Source of the DNA: Candidatus Chryseobacterium colombiense
Lineage (GTDB): Bacteria; Bacteroidota; Bacteroidia; Flavobacteriales; Weeksellaceae
Direction of reading: 5' to 3'
DNA: 64,000 bases
NCBI GenBank assembly: GCA_029203185.1
Contig: CP119310.1
Span: 2,672,001-2,736,000, forward strand
The notes under the pieces are model-generated. The model saw only the letters and a program-made list of their open reading frames with translations, made no database searches and was not told the origin of the DNA. Within the stretch, counting starts at the first letter, position 1. Each line of letters begins with the position of its first letter. Positions 24,612 to 34,147 of the stretch are shown piece by piece. A program made the position numbers and the translations under genes.

Positions 24612-26717
24612 TTAATGGATTTTCCAGCTTACACCAAACATAAAATTGGTTCCCGCCTGTGAAAAATAATAAGGATTACCATCCCAAACTGCTCCATTAT
24701 TTACATATTTCTTATTGAAAATATTATTTACCAAAAGTTTCAAAGCAACTTCATTATGAGCAATGGTAAATTGATACTGAGCATTAAAATCAGTTAAAAG
24801 GTAATCTTTCAGTTGCAAATTCTTATCTTCGGAATTATCAAGATATTGTTTCCCCACATACTGATTCATCAAAGCAAACTGGAAATTTTTATTTGGACTG
24901 AATTTCAGCCCCAAGTTTGTGATAATATCCGGCGAAAAGGAAATTTGTGTATTTCCAAGATTTTTCACCTCCGTATCATTTTCTATCCTAAAATCTAAAT
25001 TCCTGTTGTTACTGAAACTCACATTTCCCGTAATCTCCAATTGTTTTGAAAGTTTTGCCAATGCTCCTAATTCAATTCCGCTTCTGTAGCTTTTTCCTGA
25101 ATTGGTTCTGATAAAAGCTCCTACGTTATTCAATTCGCCATTCAAGACCAATTGATTCACATAATACATATAGTAGAGGTTAGCCGTAAACGATACAATT
25201 CCGAACTGTCTTTCAAAACCAGCTTCAAAATCATGAAGTTTTTCTGCCTTCACATCATTGTTGGCCAACAAATCATCTCTGTTTGGTTCACGGTGTGCAT
25301 GCGCGTAGGAAACAAAAACTTTCCCGTTTTCTATTTTATAATTAGCTCCGACTTTTGGATTAAAAAATAACCAGTTTTTATTAAGATTGGCTCCCTCATC
25401 ATCTCCAGCAGTGATTATTTTGGTATCATAGTCTACATTTCTAAGCTGCAGATCTCCAAAAAATTCAAAGTCATTAACTCTTACCAGAGCTTTTGCAAAA
25501 CCTGAAACTTCATTTTTCACAGAACGGCCTCTGTAATATTCGTGCTCATCAATCTGAGGAAGAAAAACTCCGGTTACGTTTCCATAATGTCTCCCATAAT
25601 ATTGATTGGCTACAGCTCCGAAGTTTACATCAACATTCCCCAACTTTCCGTATAGCGTAGAAACCATACCGTAAAAATCGTTATTCAGCCATTTTTTTCT
25701 AATGAAATCGGAGTATTGTTCACCATTTACATCAGGCAAGTTATATCTCGCAAAAGGATCGCCCTGTTTGTAATTTTCGTAATACCCCTTTCCTTTTGTA
25801 TAGTGTAATGTCGTTTCTAAATTCCACTTCTCATTGAACTTCTGCTCCCAAAGCAACTGGTAATGGTTTTGCCTGTAATTATCGGTTTCATTATCATAAA
25901 ACCCAATGATGTTTCCCCACCCTGAGTCATAAATAGCTCCGGACGGGTTAAATTTCGGATTCGTCTCCCAGGTTTCACGGTCAATTCCATTCCAAGCCTG
26001 ATACGTTTTCTCCTTCCCACCAAAAGCCATTAAGCGGATTCTTGTTTTTCCTTCTTCATATAAAGCCGTAAAGTTGTAAGAATCCAGCTTAGAAAAAGCT
26101 CTGTCGATATAGCCATCAGAATTGATATGCGTATAACGCCCCATCACCGAAAGATGGTTTCCCCAGAATTTCCCGGAACCTATTTCTGCAGAATACTTAT
26201 ACGTATTGAATGAACCGTAACTGTCATCTGTTTTAAAATAAAACTTTTCTTCAGGATCTCTTGAAATCACATTAATACTTGCGCCAAACGCCGCAGACCC
26301 GTTATTCGATGTTCCTACTCCTCTCTGAATTAAAATCTGAGATGCAGAACTTGTTAAATCTGGAACATTTACAAAAAATGTACCCTGACTTTCGGAATCG
26401 TTGTACGGAACTCCATTCATCATTACGTTGATTGCCGTTCCCGAAACTCCACGAATTCTAAATCCTGTGTAACCGACACCGTTTCCAGCATCTGAGGTAG
26501 AAATGATAGAGGTTTGATTTTTGAGTAAAATAGGTAAATCCTGACCAAGATTTTTGCTGTCTAAATCTTTCTGAACATTAATAATCTCTTTGGCGACCGG
26601 AAGTCTCTTGGTAAAATTGACAGCTTCAATTTCCTTTATTTTCAAGGAATCGGAATTTTGTGCCTGTAAAAAAGCAAAAGAGCCTACGCTAAGCCCTAAA
26701 AAAAATAATCCTTTCAT
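24612..26717 (-). CDS. TonB-dependent receptor, TPP-controlled (thiamine uptake)
   Basis: A 701-residue outer-membrane receptor with a signal peptide (ending FAFLQAQ), a TonB-box-like IEAVNFTKR and a plug domain (about residues 45-150, FRIRGVSGTAINVMMNGVPYND). A beta-barrel ends in NFMFGVSWKIH with an aromatic-rich last strand. The leader carries a TPP riboswitch, so the substrate is most likely thiamine or a precursor; that follows from regulation, not from the barrel sequence. No inner-membrane transporter such as PnuT is adjacent. It is a single-gene unit ending in a terminator. Confidence 0.9.
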   Translation of the reverse strand: MKGLFFLGLSVGSFAFLQAQNSDSLKIKEIEAVNFTKRLPVAKEIINVQKDLDSKNLGQDLPILLKNQTSIISTSDAGNGVGYTGFRIRGVSGTAINVMMNGVPYNDSESQGTFFVNVPDLTSSASQILIQRGVGTSNNGSAAFGASINVISRDPEEKFYFKTDDSYGSFNTYKYSAEIGSGKFWGNHLSVMGRYTHINSDGYIDRAFSKLDSYNFTALYEEGKTRIRLMAFGGKEKTYQAWNGIDRETWETNPKFNPSGAIYDSGWGNIIGFYDNETDNYRQNHYQLLWEQKFNEKWNLETTLHYTKGKGYYENYKQGDPFARYNLPDVNGEQYSDFIRKKWLNNDFYGMVSTLYGKLGNVDVNFGAVANQYYGRHYGNVTGVFLPQIDEHEYYRGRSVKNEVSGFAKALVRVNDFEFFGDLQLRNVDYDTKIITAGDDEGANLNKNWLFFNPKVGANYKIENGKVFVSYAHAHREPNRDDLLANNDVKAEKLHDFEAGFERQFGIVSFTANLYYMYYVNQLVLNGELNNVGAFIRTNSGKSYRSGIELGALAKLSKQLEITGNVSFSNNRNLDFRIENDTEVKNLGNTQISFSPDIITNLGLKFSPNKNFQFALMNQYVGKQYLDNSEDKNLQLKDYLLTDFNAQYQFTIAHNEVALKLLVNNIFNKKYVNNGAVWDGNPYYFSQAGTNFMFGVSWKIH

Positions 26718-26785
26718 TCTATAAATTTTTAAAATTTAATGAATAAAAGGGGATTGATAAGATATTATACAGTTTCAGCCCTGAA

Positions 26786-26866
26786 GCTGAATTCCCTAAA
26801 CAGCATTACCCGTTCTAGGTTCGTTGGGTATAATCTCAGCCTGCTACAGCACCCCTTTATTTCAAC
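26786..26866 (-). ncRNA. TPP riboswitch upstream of the TonB receptor
   Basis: On the minus strand the aptamer has the 5' arm GTTGAAAT (26866-26859), then GGGGTGC, CTGAGA, TACCC, GAACCT, GGGTAATGC and TTTAGGGA, ending in ATTCAGC (26792-26786). These are the conserved TPP elements in order. P1 pairs GTTGAA with TTCAGC. The same TTCAGC can pair instead with GCTGAA at 26779-26774. Confidence 0.93.
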
Positions 26867-26868
26867 TG

Positions 26869-26876
26869 CAAAAGTA
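26869..26876 (-). promoter_or_regulatory. candidate promoter of the TPP leader
   Basis: TACTTTTG on the minus strand ends 2 bp before P1 of the TPP aptamer, placing the start of the transcript at the aptamer edge. No -33 TTG is seen. Confidence 0.45.
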
Positions 26877-26905
26877 TGGTTTTTTCTGCTTATGGATAGA
26901 TTATT

Positions 26906-27667
26906 TCAATATTTTTTGTTTCTCACGTCTACATAGTAATACGTTTTACCATCTTTAGTAACATCAAACATCCCTCCAAGCTTCCAGCTGTAGTTCAGTT
27001 TAATATCTTCATATTCAAAAGGAATAATGATTTTATTATCTTTATTGATCACACCAAATTTATTATTAGCAACAGCCACGATCATAGGATTTTCCAGATC
27101 ATTGCCTTCCAAAACATACAGCATTTCGTATTGAGGAGGAATCTGGAATTTAAAAGTAACTTTAGAGTTTTTGTAAAGATTATTATCTCCAAGTCCGAAA
27201 AGATATTTATCCTTATAAACTCCGTATTTTTGCTTTACATAAGTATTTTTACACTTTCCTAAATCCGAATCTTTATACCGGTACACTTTTTTTCCATAAG
27301 TATCAATCCTATAAGAAACCTGATCTTTCTCTACCGTCGCATACTCCTTACTCCCATATTTTCTAACACTTTCATTCGGAGAATTAAGCAGATTACAATC
27401 TTCTGCAAAAAACATAGCGATGTAAAATTCTGCAGGAATCACCATCTGTCCTTTCTGATTAACATAACCTACTTTACCATTTTCTCTTTTGGGAATGAGC
27501 AAGGGAATATCTCCGTATAACGATACCAAATCAGTACGATTAGAATTTGATCTAGCAAACTGTGTTGTTCCGGGAAATTTCGCTTCGCTTTGTGAAGTAA
27601 CGCGACTGGATTGCGAAAGAACAGCACTAAACAGAAATACTGCAAAGAGTTGATAAATATTTTTCAT
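26906..27667 (-). CDS. exported WG-repeat protein
   Basis: A 253-residue protein with a signal peptide (MKNIYQLFAVFLFSAVLSQS) and two WG-type repeats: ENGKVGYVNQKGQMVIPAEF and NNKFGVINKDNKIIIPFEY (each with the G-x-hydrophobic-N-x-x-G/N-x-x-hydrophobic-IP core). Such repeats form beta-blade surfaces; function is unknown. The start was moved to 27667 because an upstream ATG adds ten residues before the signal peptide. It is transcribed towards the TPP leader and has no visible terminator. Confidence 0.8.
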   Translation of the reverse strand: MKNIYQLFAVFLFSAVLSQSSRVTSQSEAKFPGTTQFARSNSNRTDLVSLYGDIPLLIPKRENGKVGYVNQKGQMVIPAEFYIAMFFAEDCNLLNSPNESVRKYGSKEYATVEKDQVSYRIDTYGKKVYRYKDSDLGKCKNTYVKQKYGVYKDKYLFGLGDNNLYKNSKVTFKFQIPPQYEMLYVLEGNDLENPMIVAVANNKFGVINKDNKIIIPFEYEDIKLNYSWKLGGMFDVTKDGKTYYYVDVRNKKY

Positions 27668-28053
27668 GGTAAGTTTTTGTGATACTAAAATACGCATATT
27701 TTTAACATTTTAAAAAGATTACCAAACTCAAATACTTTGAAGATCAAAATATAATAGATTATTTAAAAAACATATTTATAAAGAATCTAAATAAATTAAT
27801 TCTCATAAAATTTTAAAAATTCGTAATTTTGGGAACATTTTTAAGTGTTTGACAATATAAAAACATTATTAAGAATAATTTCTGACATAAGGTTATAAAA
27901 ACAATATTCTTTGAGTATGTTTTTCATCAAATATTATACCCAAACTCCTTAAAAAATTAACACAGATTATATTCAGTTCATCTCTAAAATTGCTAAAATC
28001 AAGATCTGACTCTGTTATAATCTGCCTATAAGATTGAAAAGACTTGTATTATT
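27668..28053. other. 386-bp divergent gap before acnB
   Basis: It is AT-rich and holds no gene. TAATTTTG (27824-27831) is a candidate -7 element for acnB with a leader of about 220 nt. An inverted repeat CAGATTATA/TATAATCTG (27963-27971 and 28016-28024) closes a 44-base loop and ends 29 bp before the acnB ATG. No known riboswitch consensus fits. Confidence 0.45.
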
Positions 28054-30834
28054 ATGAATATGTATCAGGATTACATCCAAGAAATTGCAGAAAGAAAAAA
28101 CCAGGGGCTGCATCCAAAACCAATTGACAGTTCAGAATTATTAAGCGAAATCATCGCACAAATTAAAGATACAGCTAATGAATACAGGGCTGATTCTCTT
28201 AATTTTTTCATTTATAACACGCTACCGGGAACGACAAGTGCTGCAGGTGTAAAAGCTCAGTTTTTGAAAGAGATTATTCTTGGCGAATCTGTAGTAGAAG
28301 AAATTTCTCCCGCTTTCGCCTTCGAATTATTATCCCATATGAAAGGAGGTAAATCAATCGAAGTATTGTTGGATTTAGCTTTAGGTAATGATGCTGCTAT
28401 CGCTCAGGAAGCTGCAAAAGTTCTTAAAACTCAGGTTTTCCTTTATGATGCGGATACCCACCGTTTGAAAGAAGCCTATGAAAGCGGTAATGAAATTGCA
28501 AAAGAAATTCTTGAAAGCTATGCACAAGCTGAGTTCTTTACTAAACTTCCTGAAGTTGCTGAGGAAATTAAAGTAGTAACTTTCATCGCGGGTGAAGGTG
28601 ACATTTCTACGGATTTACTTTCTCCGGGTAATCAGGCTCACTCAAGATCAGACCGTGAACTGCACGGAAAATGTATGATTACTCCTCAAGCTCAGGAAGA
28701 AATCAAAGCTTTACAGGCAAAACATCCTGATGCAAGCGTAATGCTGATCGCTGAAAAAGGAACAATGGGGGTTGGTTCTTCCCGTATGTCCGGAGTAAAC
28801 AACGTTGCTCTTTGGACAGGGAAACAGGCAAGTCCTTACGTGCCTTTCGTCAATATTGCTCCAATCGTAGGAGGAACAAATGGTATTTCTCCAATTTTCC
28901 TGACAACAGTTGATGTAACCGGAGGTATCGGAATCGATCTTCAGAACTGGGTTAAAAAATACGATGCTAACGGAGAATTAGTAAGAAACGAAAAAGGAGA
29001 ACCAGTATTGGAAGAAGCTTATTCTGTAGCTACAGGAACTGTTCTTACCATTAATACAAAAACTAAAAAATTATATAACGGAGATAAAGAACTGAAAGAC
29101 ATTTCAAAATCATTTACTCCTCAAAAATTAGAATTTATCAAGGCAGGAGGCTCTTATGCCATCGTATTTGGTAAAAAAATCCAGACGTTTGCTGCAAAAA
29201 CTTTAGGAATTATTCCTCCGACAGTTTTCGCTCCTTCTAAAGAGATTTCTATTGAAGGACAAGGACTTACTGCCGTTGAAAAAATCTTCAACAGAAATGC
29301 GGTAGGAGTTACACCAGGAAAAGTTCTTCACGCAGGTTCAGACGTTCGTGTGGAAGTAAATATCGTTGGTTCTCAGGACACGACAGGTTTGATGACTGCT
29401 CAGGAACTGGAATCAATGGCTGCAACGGTGATTTCTCCAATCGTAGACGGAGCTTACCAATCAGGATGCCACACCGCTTCAGTTTGGGATAAAAAAGCAC
29501 AAACGAATATTCCTAAATTAATGAAATTCATGAACGATTTCGGAGTAATCACGGCTCGTGACCCGAAAGGTGAATATCATTCTATGACAGACGTTATTCA
29601 CAAAGTTCTTAACGATATTACGGTTGACGAATGGGCAATCATCATCGGAGGTGACTCTCACACAAGAATGTCTAAAGGAGTTGCGTTCGGAGCCGACTCT
29701 GGAACAGTTGCTTTAGCTTTGGCAACTGGTGAAGCTTCAATGCCGATTCCTGAATCTGTGAAGGTGACTTTCAAAGGAGAAATGAAAGAGCATATGGATT
29801 TCCGTGATGTAGTTCACGCAACTCAGGCTCAGATGTTGAAACAATTTGATGGTGAAAACGTATTCCAGGGAAGAATTATCGAAGTTCATATCGGAACACT
29901 TCCGGCTGACCAGGCATTTACATTCACAGACTGGACTGCAGAGATGAAAGCTAAAGCTTCTATCTGTATTTCTGAAGACGATACTTTAATTCAATCTTTG
30001 GAAATTGCGAAAAGCAGAATCCAGATCATGATTGACAAAGGAATGGATAACCACAATCAGGTTCTTAAAGGATTAATTGAAAAAGCAGATAAGAGAATTG
30101 CAGAAATCAGAAGTGGTGAAAAACCAGCTTTAACTCCTGATGCCAATGCTAAATATTATGCAGAAGTAGTAGTTGATCTTGATGCCATCGTAGAACCGAT
30201 GATTGCTGACCCGGATGTCAACAACGAAGATGTTTCTAAAAGATATACGCACGATACCATCAGAGACCTTACCTACTACGGAGGGGAGAAAAAAGTTGAC
30301 CTTGGTTTTGTAGGTTCTTGTATGGTTCACAAAGGAGATTTAAAAATCGTTTCTCAGATGTTGAGAAATCTTGAAAAGCAAAATGGTAAAGTAGAATTCC
30401 AGGCTCCATTGGTGGTAGCAGCTCCTACGTATAACATTATTGATGAATTAAAAGCTGAAGGTGACTGGGAATTACTGGAAAAATATTCAGGTTTTGAATT
30501 CAACGATGCGGCCCCAAAAGGAGAAGCCCGTACTCAATATGAAAATATGATGTACCTAGAACGTCCAGGATGTAACCTTTGTATGGGTAACCAGGAAAAA
30601 GCTGAAAAAGGAGATACCGTTTTAGCAACTTCTACCCGTCTCTTCCAGGGAAGAGTAGTGGAAGATTCTGAACGTAAAAAAGGAGAATCTTTATTGGCTT
30701 CAACTCCGGTAGTTGTTTTATCAGCTGTTATGGGAAGAATTCCAAGCATTGATGAATACAAAACAGCCGTTGAAGGAATCGATTTGACGACTTTCGTACC
30801 TCCTATTAAGGAATTGGTTGCAGTTGGTCATTAA
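28054..30834 (+). CDS. acnB: aconitate hydratase B
   Basis: Interconverts citrate and isocitrate in the TCA cycle; AcnB-type enzymes can also hydrate 2-methyl-cis-aconitate. The 926-residue protein has the N-terminal HEAT-like domain (residues 1-160) that only the B class carries. A swivel domain follows (about 165-370), then the catalytic domains with the cluster cysteines in VGSCMVHKGD and RPGCNLCMGNQ. E. coli AcnB is 865 residues. A terminator and its own gap separate it from the next aconitase, so the two are separate transcripts. Confidence 0.97.
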   Translation: MNMYQDYIQEIAERKNQGLHPKPIDSSELLSEIIAQIKDTANEYRADSLNFFIYNTLPGTTSAAGVKAQFLKEIILGESVVEEISPAFAFELLSHMKGGKSIEVLLDLALGNDAAIAQEAAKVLKTQVFLYDADTHRLKEAYESGNEIAKEILESYAQAEFFTKLPEVAEEIKVVTFIAGEGDISTDLLSPGNQAHSRSDRELHGKCMITPQAQEEIKALQAKHPDASVMLIAEKGTMGVGSSRMSGVNNVALWTGKQASPYVPFVNIAPIVGGTNGISPIFLTTVDVTGGIGIDLQNWVKKYDANGELVRNEKGEPVLEEAYSVATGTVLTINTKTKKLYNGDKELKDISKSFTPQKLEFIKAGGSYAIVFGKKIQTFAAKTLGIIPPTVFAPSKEISIEGQGLTAVEKIFNRNAVGVTPGKVLHAGSDVRVEVNIVGSQDTTGLMTAQELESMAATVISPIVDGAYQSGCHTASVWDKKAQTNIPKLMKFMNDFGVITARDPKGEYHSMTDVIHKVLNDITVDEWAIIIGGDSHTRMSKGVAFGADSGTVALALATGEASMPIPESVKVTFKGEMKEHMDFRDVVHATQAQMLKQFDGENVFQGRIIEVHIGTLPADQAFTFTDWTAEMKAKASICISEDDTLIQSLEIAKSRIQIMIDKGMDNHNQVLKGLIEKADKRIAEIRSGEKPALTPDANAKYYAEVVVDLDAIVEPMIADPDVNNEDVSKRYTHDTIRDLTYYGGEKKVDLGFVGSCMVHKGDLKIVSQMLRNLEKQNGKVEFQAPLVVAAPTYNIIDELKAEGDWELLEKYSGFEFNDAAPKGEARTQYENMMYLERPGCNLCMGNQEKAEKGDTVLATSTRLFQGRVVEDSERKKGESLLASTPVVVLSAVMGRIPSIDEYKTAVEGIDLTTFVPPIKELVAVGH

Positions 30835-30876
30835 TAGAAACACATAAATAGCCGAAAGACTATTTTTACAATTATT

Positions 30877-30909
30877 AAATGGGAGATTTCTTTTTGAAGT
30901 CTCCCATTT
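30877..30909 (+). terminator. acnB terminator
   Basis: AAATGGGAGA (30877-30886) pairs with TCTCCCATTT (30900-30909) around a 13-base loop, followed by a T-rich stretch. The rest of the 300-bp gap to acnA (30910-31134) is AT-rich with no gene. Confidence 0.9.
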
Positions 30910-31134
30910 TGTTTAGAACCATTCTATTTAAGACAAATAAGAATTATTTTAACCTACATCAATGTCAAAAAAATCATTTTTTCCTTAACTTCATAGTCAT
31001 AAAATATTTTAATCATTTATCTTATGTATCCTTTACACAGAGCGTAGGAATAGATTTTGATGTAATGCATTAGATAAATTTTCCGTTTACCTACACGGAG
31101 AAACCTATTAAAATTAAACTAAATTAAATTAGAT

Positions 31135-33405
31135 ATGACTTTTGATATTGATATGATCAAAAAAGTGTACGAGCGTTACCCTGAGAGAATTGCTGCTGCA
31201 AGACAGATTGTGGGAAAACCTCTTACCCTTTCAGAAAAAATCCTTTACACTCACCTTTGGGAAGGAAATGCAACACAAGAATATGAAAGAGGAAACTCTT
31301 ATGTAGACTTCGCACCGGACAGGGTTGCTATGCAGGATGCCACTGCACAAATGGCACTTTTACAATTCATGCAGGCCGGAAAAACTAAAGTTGCTGTTCC
31401 TTCAACCGCTCACGCCGATCACCTGATTCAGGCGAAGGTAGGAGCTGATAAAGATCTACAGGAAGGAATCAACAAAAACTCAGAGGTTTTCAACTTCTTA
31501 AGTTCTGTTTGTGATAAATACGGAATCGGTTTCTGGAAACCAGGAGCTGGGATTATCCACCAGGTTGTTCTAGAAAATTATGCATTCCCAGGAGGTATGA
31601 TGATCGGTACAGACTCTCACACAGTAAATGCAGGTGGTTTAGGAATGGTAGCTATTGGTGTTGGTGGAGCTGATGCCGTGGATGTAATGGCTGGAATGGC
31701 TTGGGAGCTTAAAATGCCAAAATTGATCGGTGTAAAATTAACCGGTAAAATGAACGGATGGACTTCTGCAAAAGACGTTATCCTAAAAGTAGCAGGAATT
31801 CTTACTGTAAAAGGAGGAACAGGATGCATCGTAGAATACTTCGGAGAGGGGGCTCAATCTCTTTCAGCAACGGGTAAAGGAACTATCTGTAACATGGGTG
31901 CTGAAATCGGGGCTACAACTTCTACTTTTGGGTATGATGATTCCATGAGAAGATATTTAGCGGCAACCGGAAGACAAGATGTAGTAGACGCGGCAGATAA
32001 AATCGCTGAACACTTAACAGGTGATGCAGAAGTATATGCAAATCCTGAACAATATTTTGATCAATTAATTGAAATCAACCTTTCTGAGCTGACTCCTCAC
32101 CTTAACGGACCTTTCACCCCAGATTTGGCAACTCCAGTTTCTGAATTCAGAGCTAAAGCCGAAGCCAACGGATGGCCATTGGAAGTAGAATGGGCATTGA
32201 TCGGTTCTTGTACCAACTCTTCTTATGAAGATTTATCAAGAGCAGCTTCTATTGTTGAAGATGCGGTAGCTAAAGGGGTGAAGCCAAAAGCTATCTTAGG
32301 GATCAATCCAGGTTCTGAGCAGGTAAAATTCACAGCAGAAAGAGACGGATTCCTGAATTCTTTCAGAAAATTTGAAAATGCAAGAATCTTTACCAACGCT
32401 TGTGGGCCTTGTATCGGACAATGGGACAGAGAAGGTGCTGAAAAAGGAGAGAAAAACTCTATTATTCACTCATTCAACAGAAACTTTGCGAAAAGAGCAG
32501 ACGGTAATCCTAATACGCATGCTTTCGTAGCTTCACCGGAAATGGTAGCTGCTGTTGCGATTTCAGGAAGATTAGACTTCAACCCGATTACAGATACTTT
32601 AACCAACGAAGCTGGAGAGCAGATCAAATTAGATGAGCCTAAAGGTTTCGAATTACCGGAAAAAGGATTTGCTGTGGATGACAACGGTTATCAGGCTCCA
32701 TCTGAAGACGGATCAAGCGTTGTGGTAAATGTAAGTCCAACTTCAGACAGATTGCAATTGCTAGAAGAATTCCCGGCTTGGGATGGCAAAAATATTACCG
32801 GAGCTAAAGTTTTGATCAAAGCTTTCGGAAAATGTACAACTGACCATATTTCTATGGCTGGACCTTGGTTGAAATACAGAGGTCACCTTGATAACATTTC
32901 AAACAACATGTTGATCGGAGCTGTCAATGCTTACAACATGGAAACCAATAAAGTTAAAAATGAATTAACCGGAGAGTACGGAGAAGTTCCTGCTGTACAG
33001 AGAGCTTACAAAGCTGCAGGAGTTCCAACAATCGTTGTTGGAGACCAAAACTATGGGGAAGGTTCTTCAAGAGAGCACGCTGCCATGGAACCAAGACACC
33101 TTGGTGTAAAAGCAGTATTGGTAAAATCATTTGCGAGAATCCATGAAACGAACCTTAAAAAACAGGGAATGTTGGGAATTACTTTCGCTAATGAAGCTGA
33201 TTACGATAAAATCCTGGAAGATGACACGGTAAACTTCTTAGATCTTGATCAGTTCGCTCCTGGGAAACAACTGACTTTGGAATTTGTTCATAAAGACGGA
33301 TCGAAAGACATCATCATGGCAAACCATACGTACAATGATCAGCAGATCGACTGGTTTAAAGCTGGATCAGCTTTGAATCTGATCAAACAACAAGAGAAAA
33401 ATTAA
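31135..33405 (+). CDS. aconitate hydratase, mitochondrial-type AcnA class
   Basis: A 756-residue aconitase with the domain order of the mitochondrial enzyme: catalytic domains 1-3 first (GTDSHTVNAGGLGM near residue 160) and the swivel domain at the C-terminus (GEGSSREHAAMEPRHLG near 645). The [4Fe-4S] cysteines are in GSCTNSSYED and NACGPCIGQWD. Its order is opposite to AcnB upstream, so it is not a duplicate of it. Length fits the mitochondrial-like form, shorter than E. coli AcnA (891). Function is citrate-isocitrate isomerisation. Confidence 0.96.
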   Translation: MTFDIDMIKKVYERYPERIAAARQIVGKPLTLSEKILYTHLWEGNATQEYERGNSYVDFAPDRVAMQDATAQMALLQFMQAGKTKVAVPSTAHADHLIQAKVGADKDLQEGINKNSEVFNFLSSVCDKYGIGFWKPGAGIIHQVVLENYAFPGGMMIGTDSHTVNAGGLGMVAIGVGGADAVDVMAGMAWELKMPKLIGVKLTGKMNGWTSAKDVILKVAGILTVKGGTGCIVEYFGEGAQSLSATGKGTICNMGAEIGATTSTFGYDDSMRRYLAATGRQDVVDAADKIAEHLTGDAEVYANPEQYFDQLIEINLSELTPHLNGPFTPDLATPVSEFRAKAEANGWPLEVEWALIGSCTNSSYEDLSRAASIVEDAVAKGVKPKAILGINPGSEQVKFTAERDGFLNSFRKFENARIFTNACGPCIGQWDREGAEKGEKNSIIHSFNRNFAKRADGNPNTHAFVASPEMVAAVAISGRLDFNPITDTLTNEAGEQIKLDEPKGFELPEKGFAVDDNGYQAPSEDGSSVVVNVSPTSDRLQLLEEFPAWDGKNITGAKVLIKAFGKCTTDHISMAGPWLKYRGHLDNISNNMLIGAVNAYNMETNKVKNELTGEYGEVPAVQRAYKAAGVPTIVVGDQNYGEGSSREHAAMEPRHLGVKAVLVKSFARIHETNLKKQGMLGITFANEADYDKILEDDTVNFLDLDQFAPGKQLTLEFVHKDGSKDIIMANHTYNDQQIDWFKAGSALNLIKQQEKN

Positions 33406-33430
33406 TTGTTAGATTTTAATTAATCATAGA

Positions 33431-33461
33431 AAAAAGCAACTTCATTTTGAAGTTGCTTTTT
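33431..33461. terminator. bidirectional terminator between acnA and lytTR
   Basis: AAAAAGCAACTTC (33431-33443) pairs perfectly with GAAGTTGCTTTTT (33449-33461) around ATTTT. Its T/A flanks serve the converging genes on both sides. Confidence 0.95.
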
Positions 33462-34147
33462 TATTTTATCTTGGTCAACAGATTCATTCTGAAACTTTCT
33501 CCTATCGGAATTTCCTGTTCAGAAATCAGAGTTACTTTTTTGCTTCCTAAATTTTTAATCTGATTTAAATTAATAATAAAAGATTTATGAATTCTCACAA
33601 AAGAATTTTCGGGGAGCTGCTGTTCCATCGACTTTAAAGTATCTAAGACAATATATTCCTGTTCCGAAGTTCTGATATTGACATAATCCTTGATGCTTTC
33701 CACATACAGTATATTCTCAAAACTGATTCTGTGCTGCTGCCCGGATGATTTTACAAAGAAATGGGCATCTTCCTTATTTTCATTGATCACAAAACGTTCC
33801 TGGGCTTTTAAAGCACTTTTATAAAACCGTTCAAAAGAAATCGGTTTTAAAAGATAGTCTACAATATTATGTTCATAACCTTCCAAAGCATATTCGGAAT
33901 AGGCAGTGGTCAAAACATACTTCAGTTTATCACCTAAAATTTTCATGAAATTGATCCCTGTAAGTTCCGGCATCTGAATATCCAAAAAAACCAGATCAGA
34001 TTCATTATTCTGAATAAATTCTAATGCTTCGATCGGATTTTCGGTGGAGAATACCAATTCAAGAAAAGGAACTTCCCGGATATAACTTTCCAACAGCGAA
34101 ATCGCCAACGGTTCGTCATCTACCACAATACATCTAATTTTATTCAT
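33461..34147 (-). CDS. LytTR-family response regulator
   Basis: A 228-residue regulator: receiver domain (residues 1-115, IRCIVVDDEPLAI, phospho-acceptor Asp in DLVFLDIQMPEL near 57) and a C-terminal LytTR DNA-binding domain (about 130-228, YVESIKDYVNIRTSE, FVRIHKSFIINLNQIKNL). LytTR proteins bind direct repeats of about 9 bp spaced by about 12 bp. The start at 34147 gives MNKIRCIVVDDEP and overlaps the kinase end by 8 bp. It is the partner of the upstream kinase. Confidence 0.92.
   Translation of the reverse strand: MNKIRCIVVDDEPLAISLLESYIREVPFLELVFSTENPIEALEFIQNNESDLVFLDIQMPELTGINFMKILGDKLKYVLTTAYSEYALEGYEHNIVDYLLKPISFERFYKSALKAQERFVINENKEDAHFFVKSSGQQHRISFENILYVESIKDYVNIRTSEQEYIVLDTLKSMEQQLPENSFVRIHKSFIINLNQIKNLGSKKVTLISEQEIPIGESFRMNLLTKIK

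Noticed and set aside
28054..33405. Adjacent aconitases as a recent tandem duplication
   Set aside because: Domain order and sequence are those of two distinct classes.
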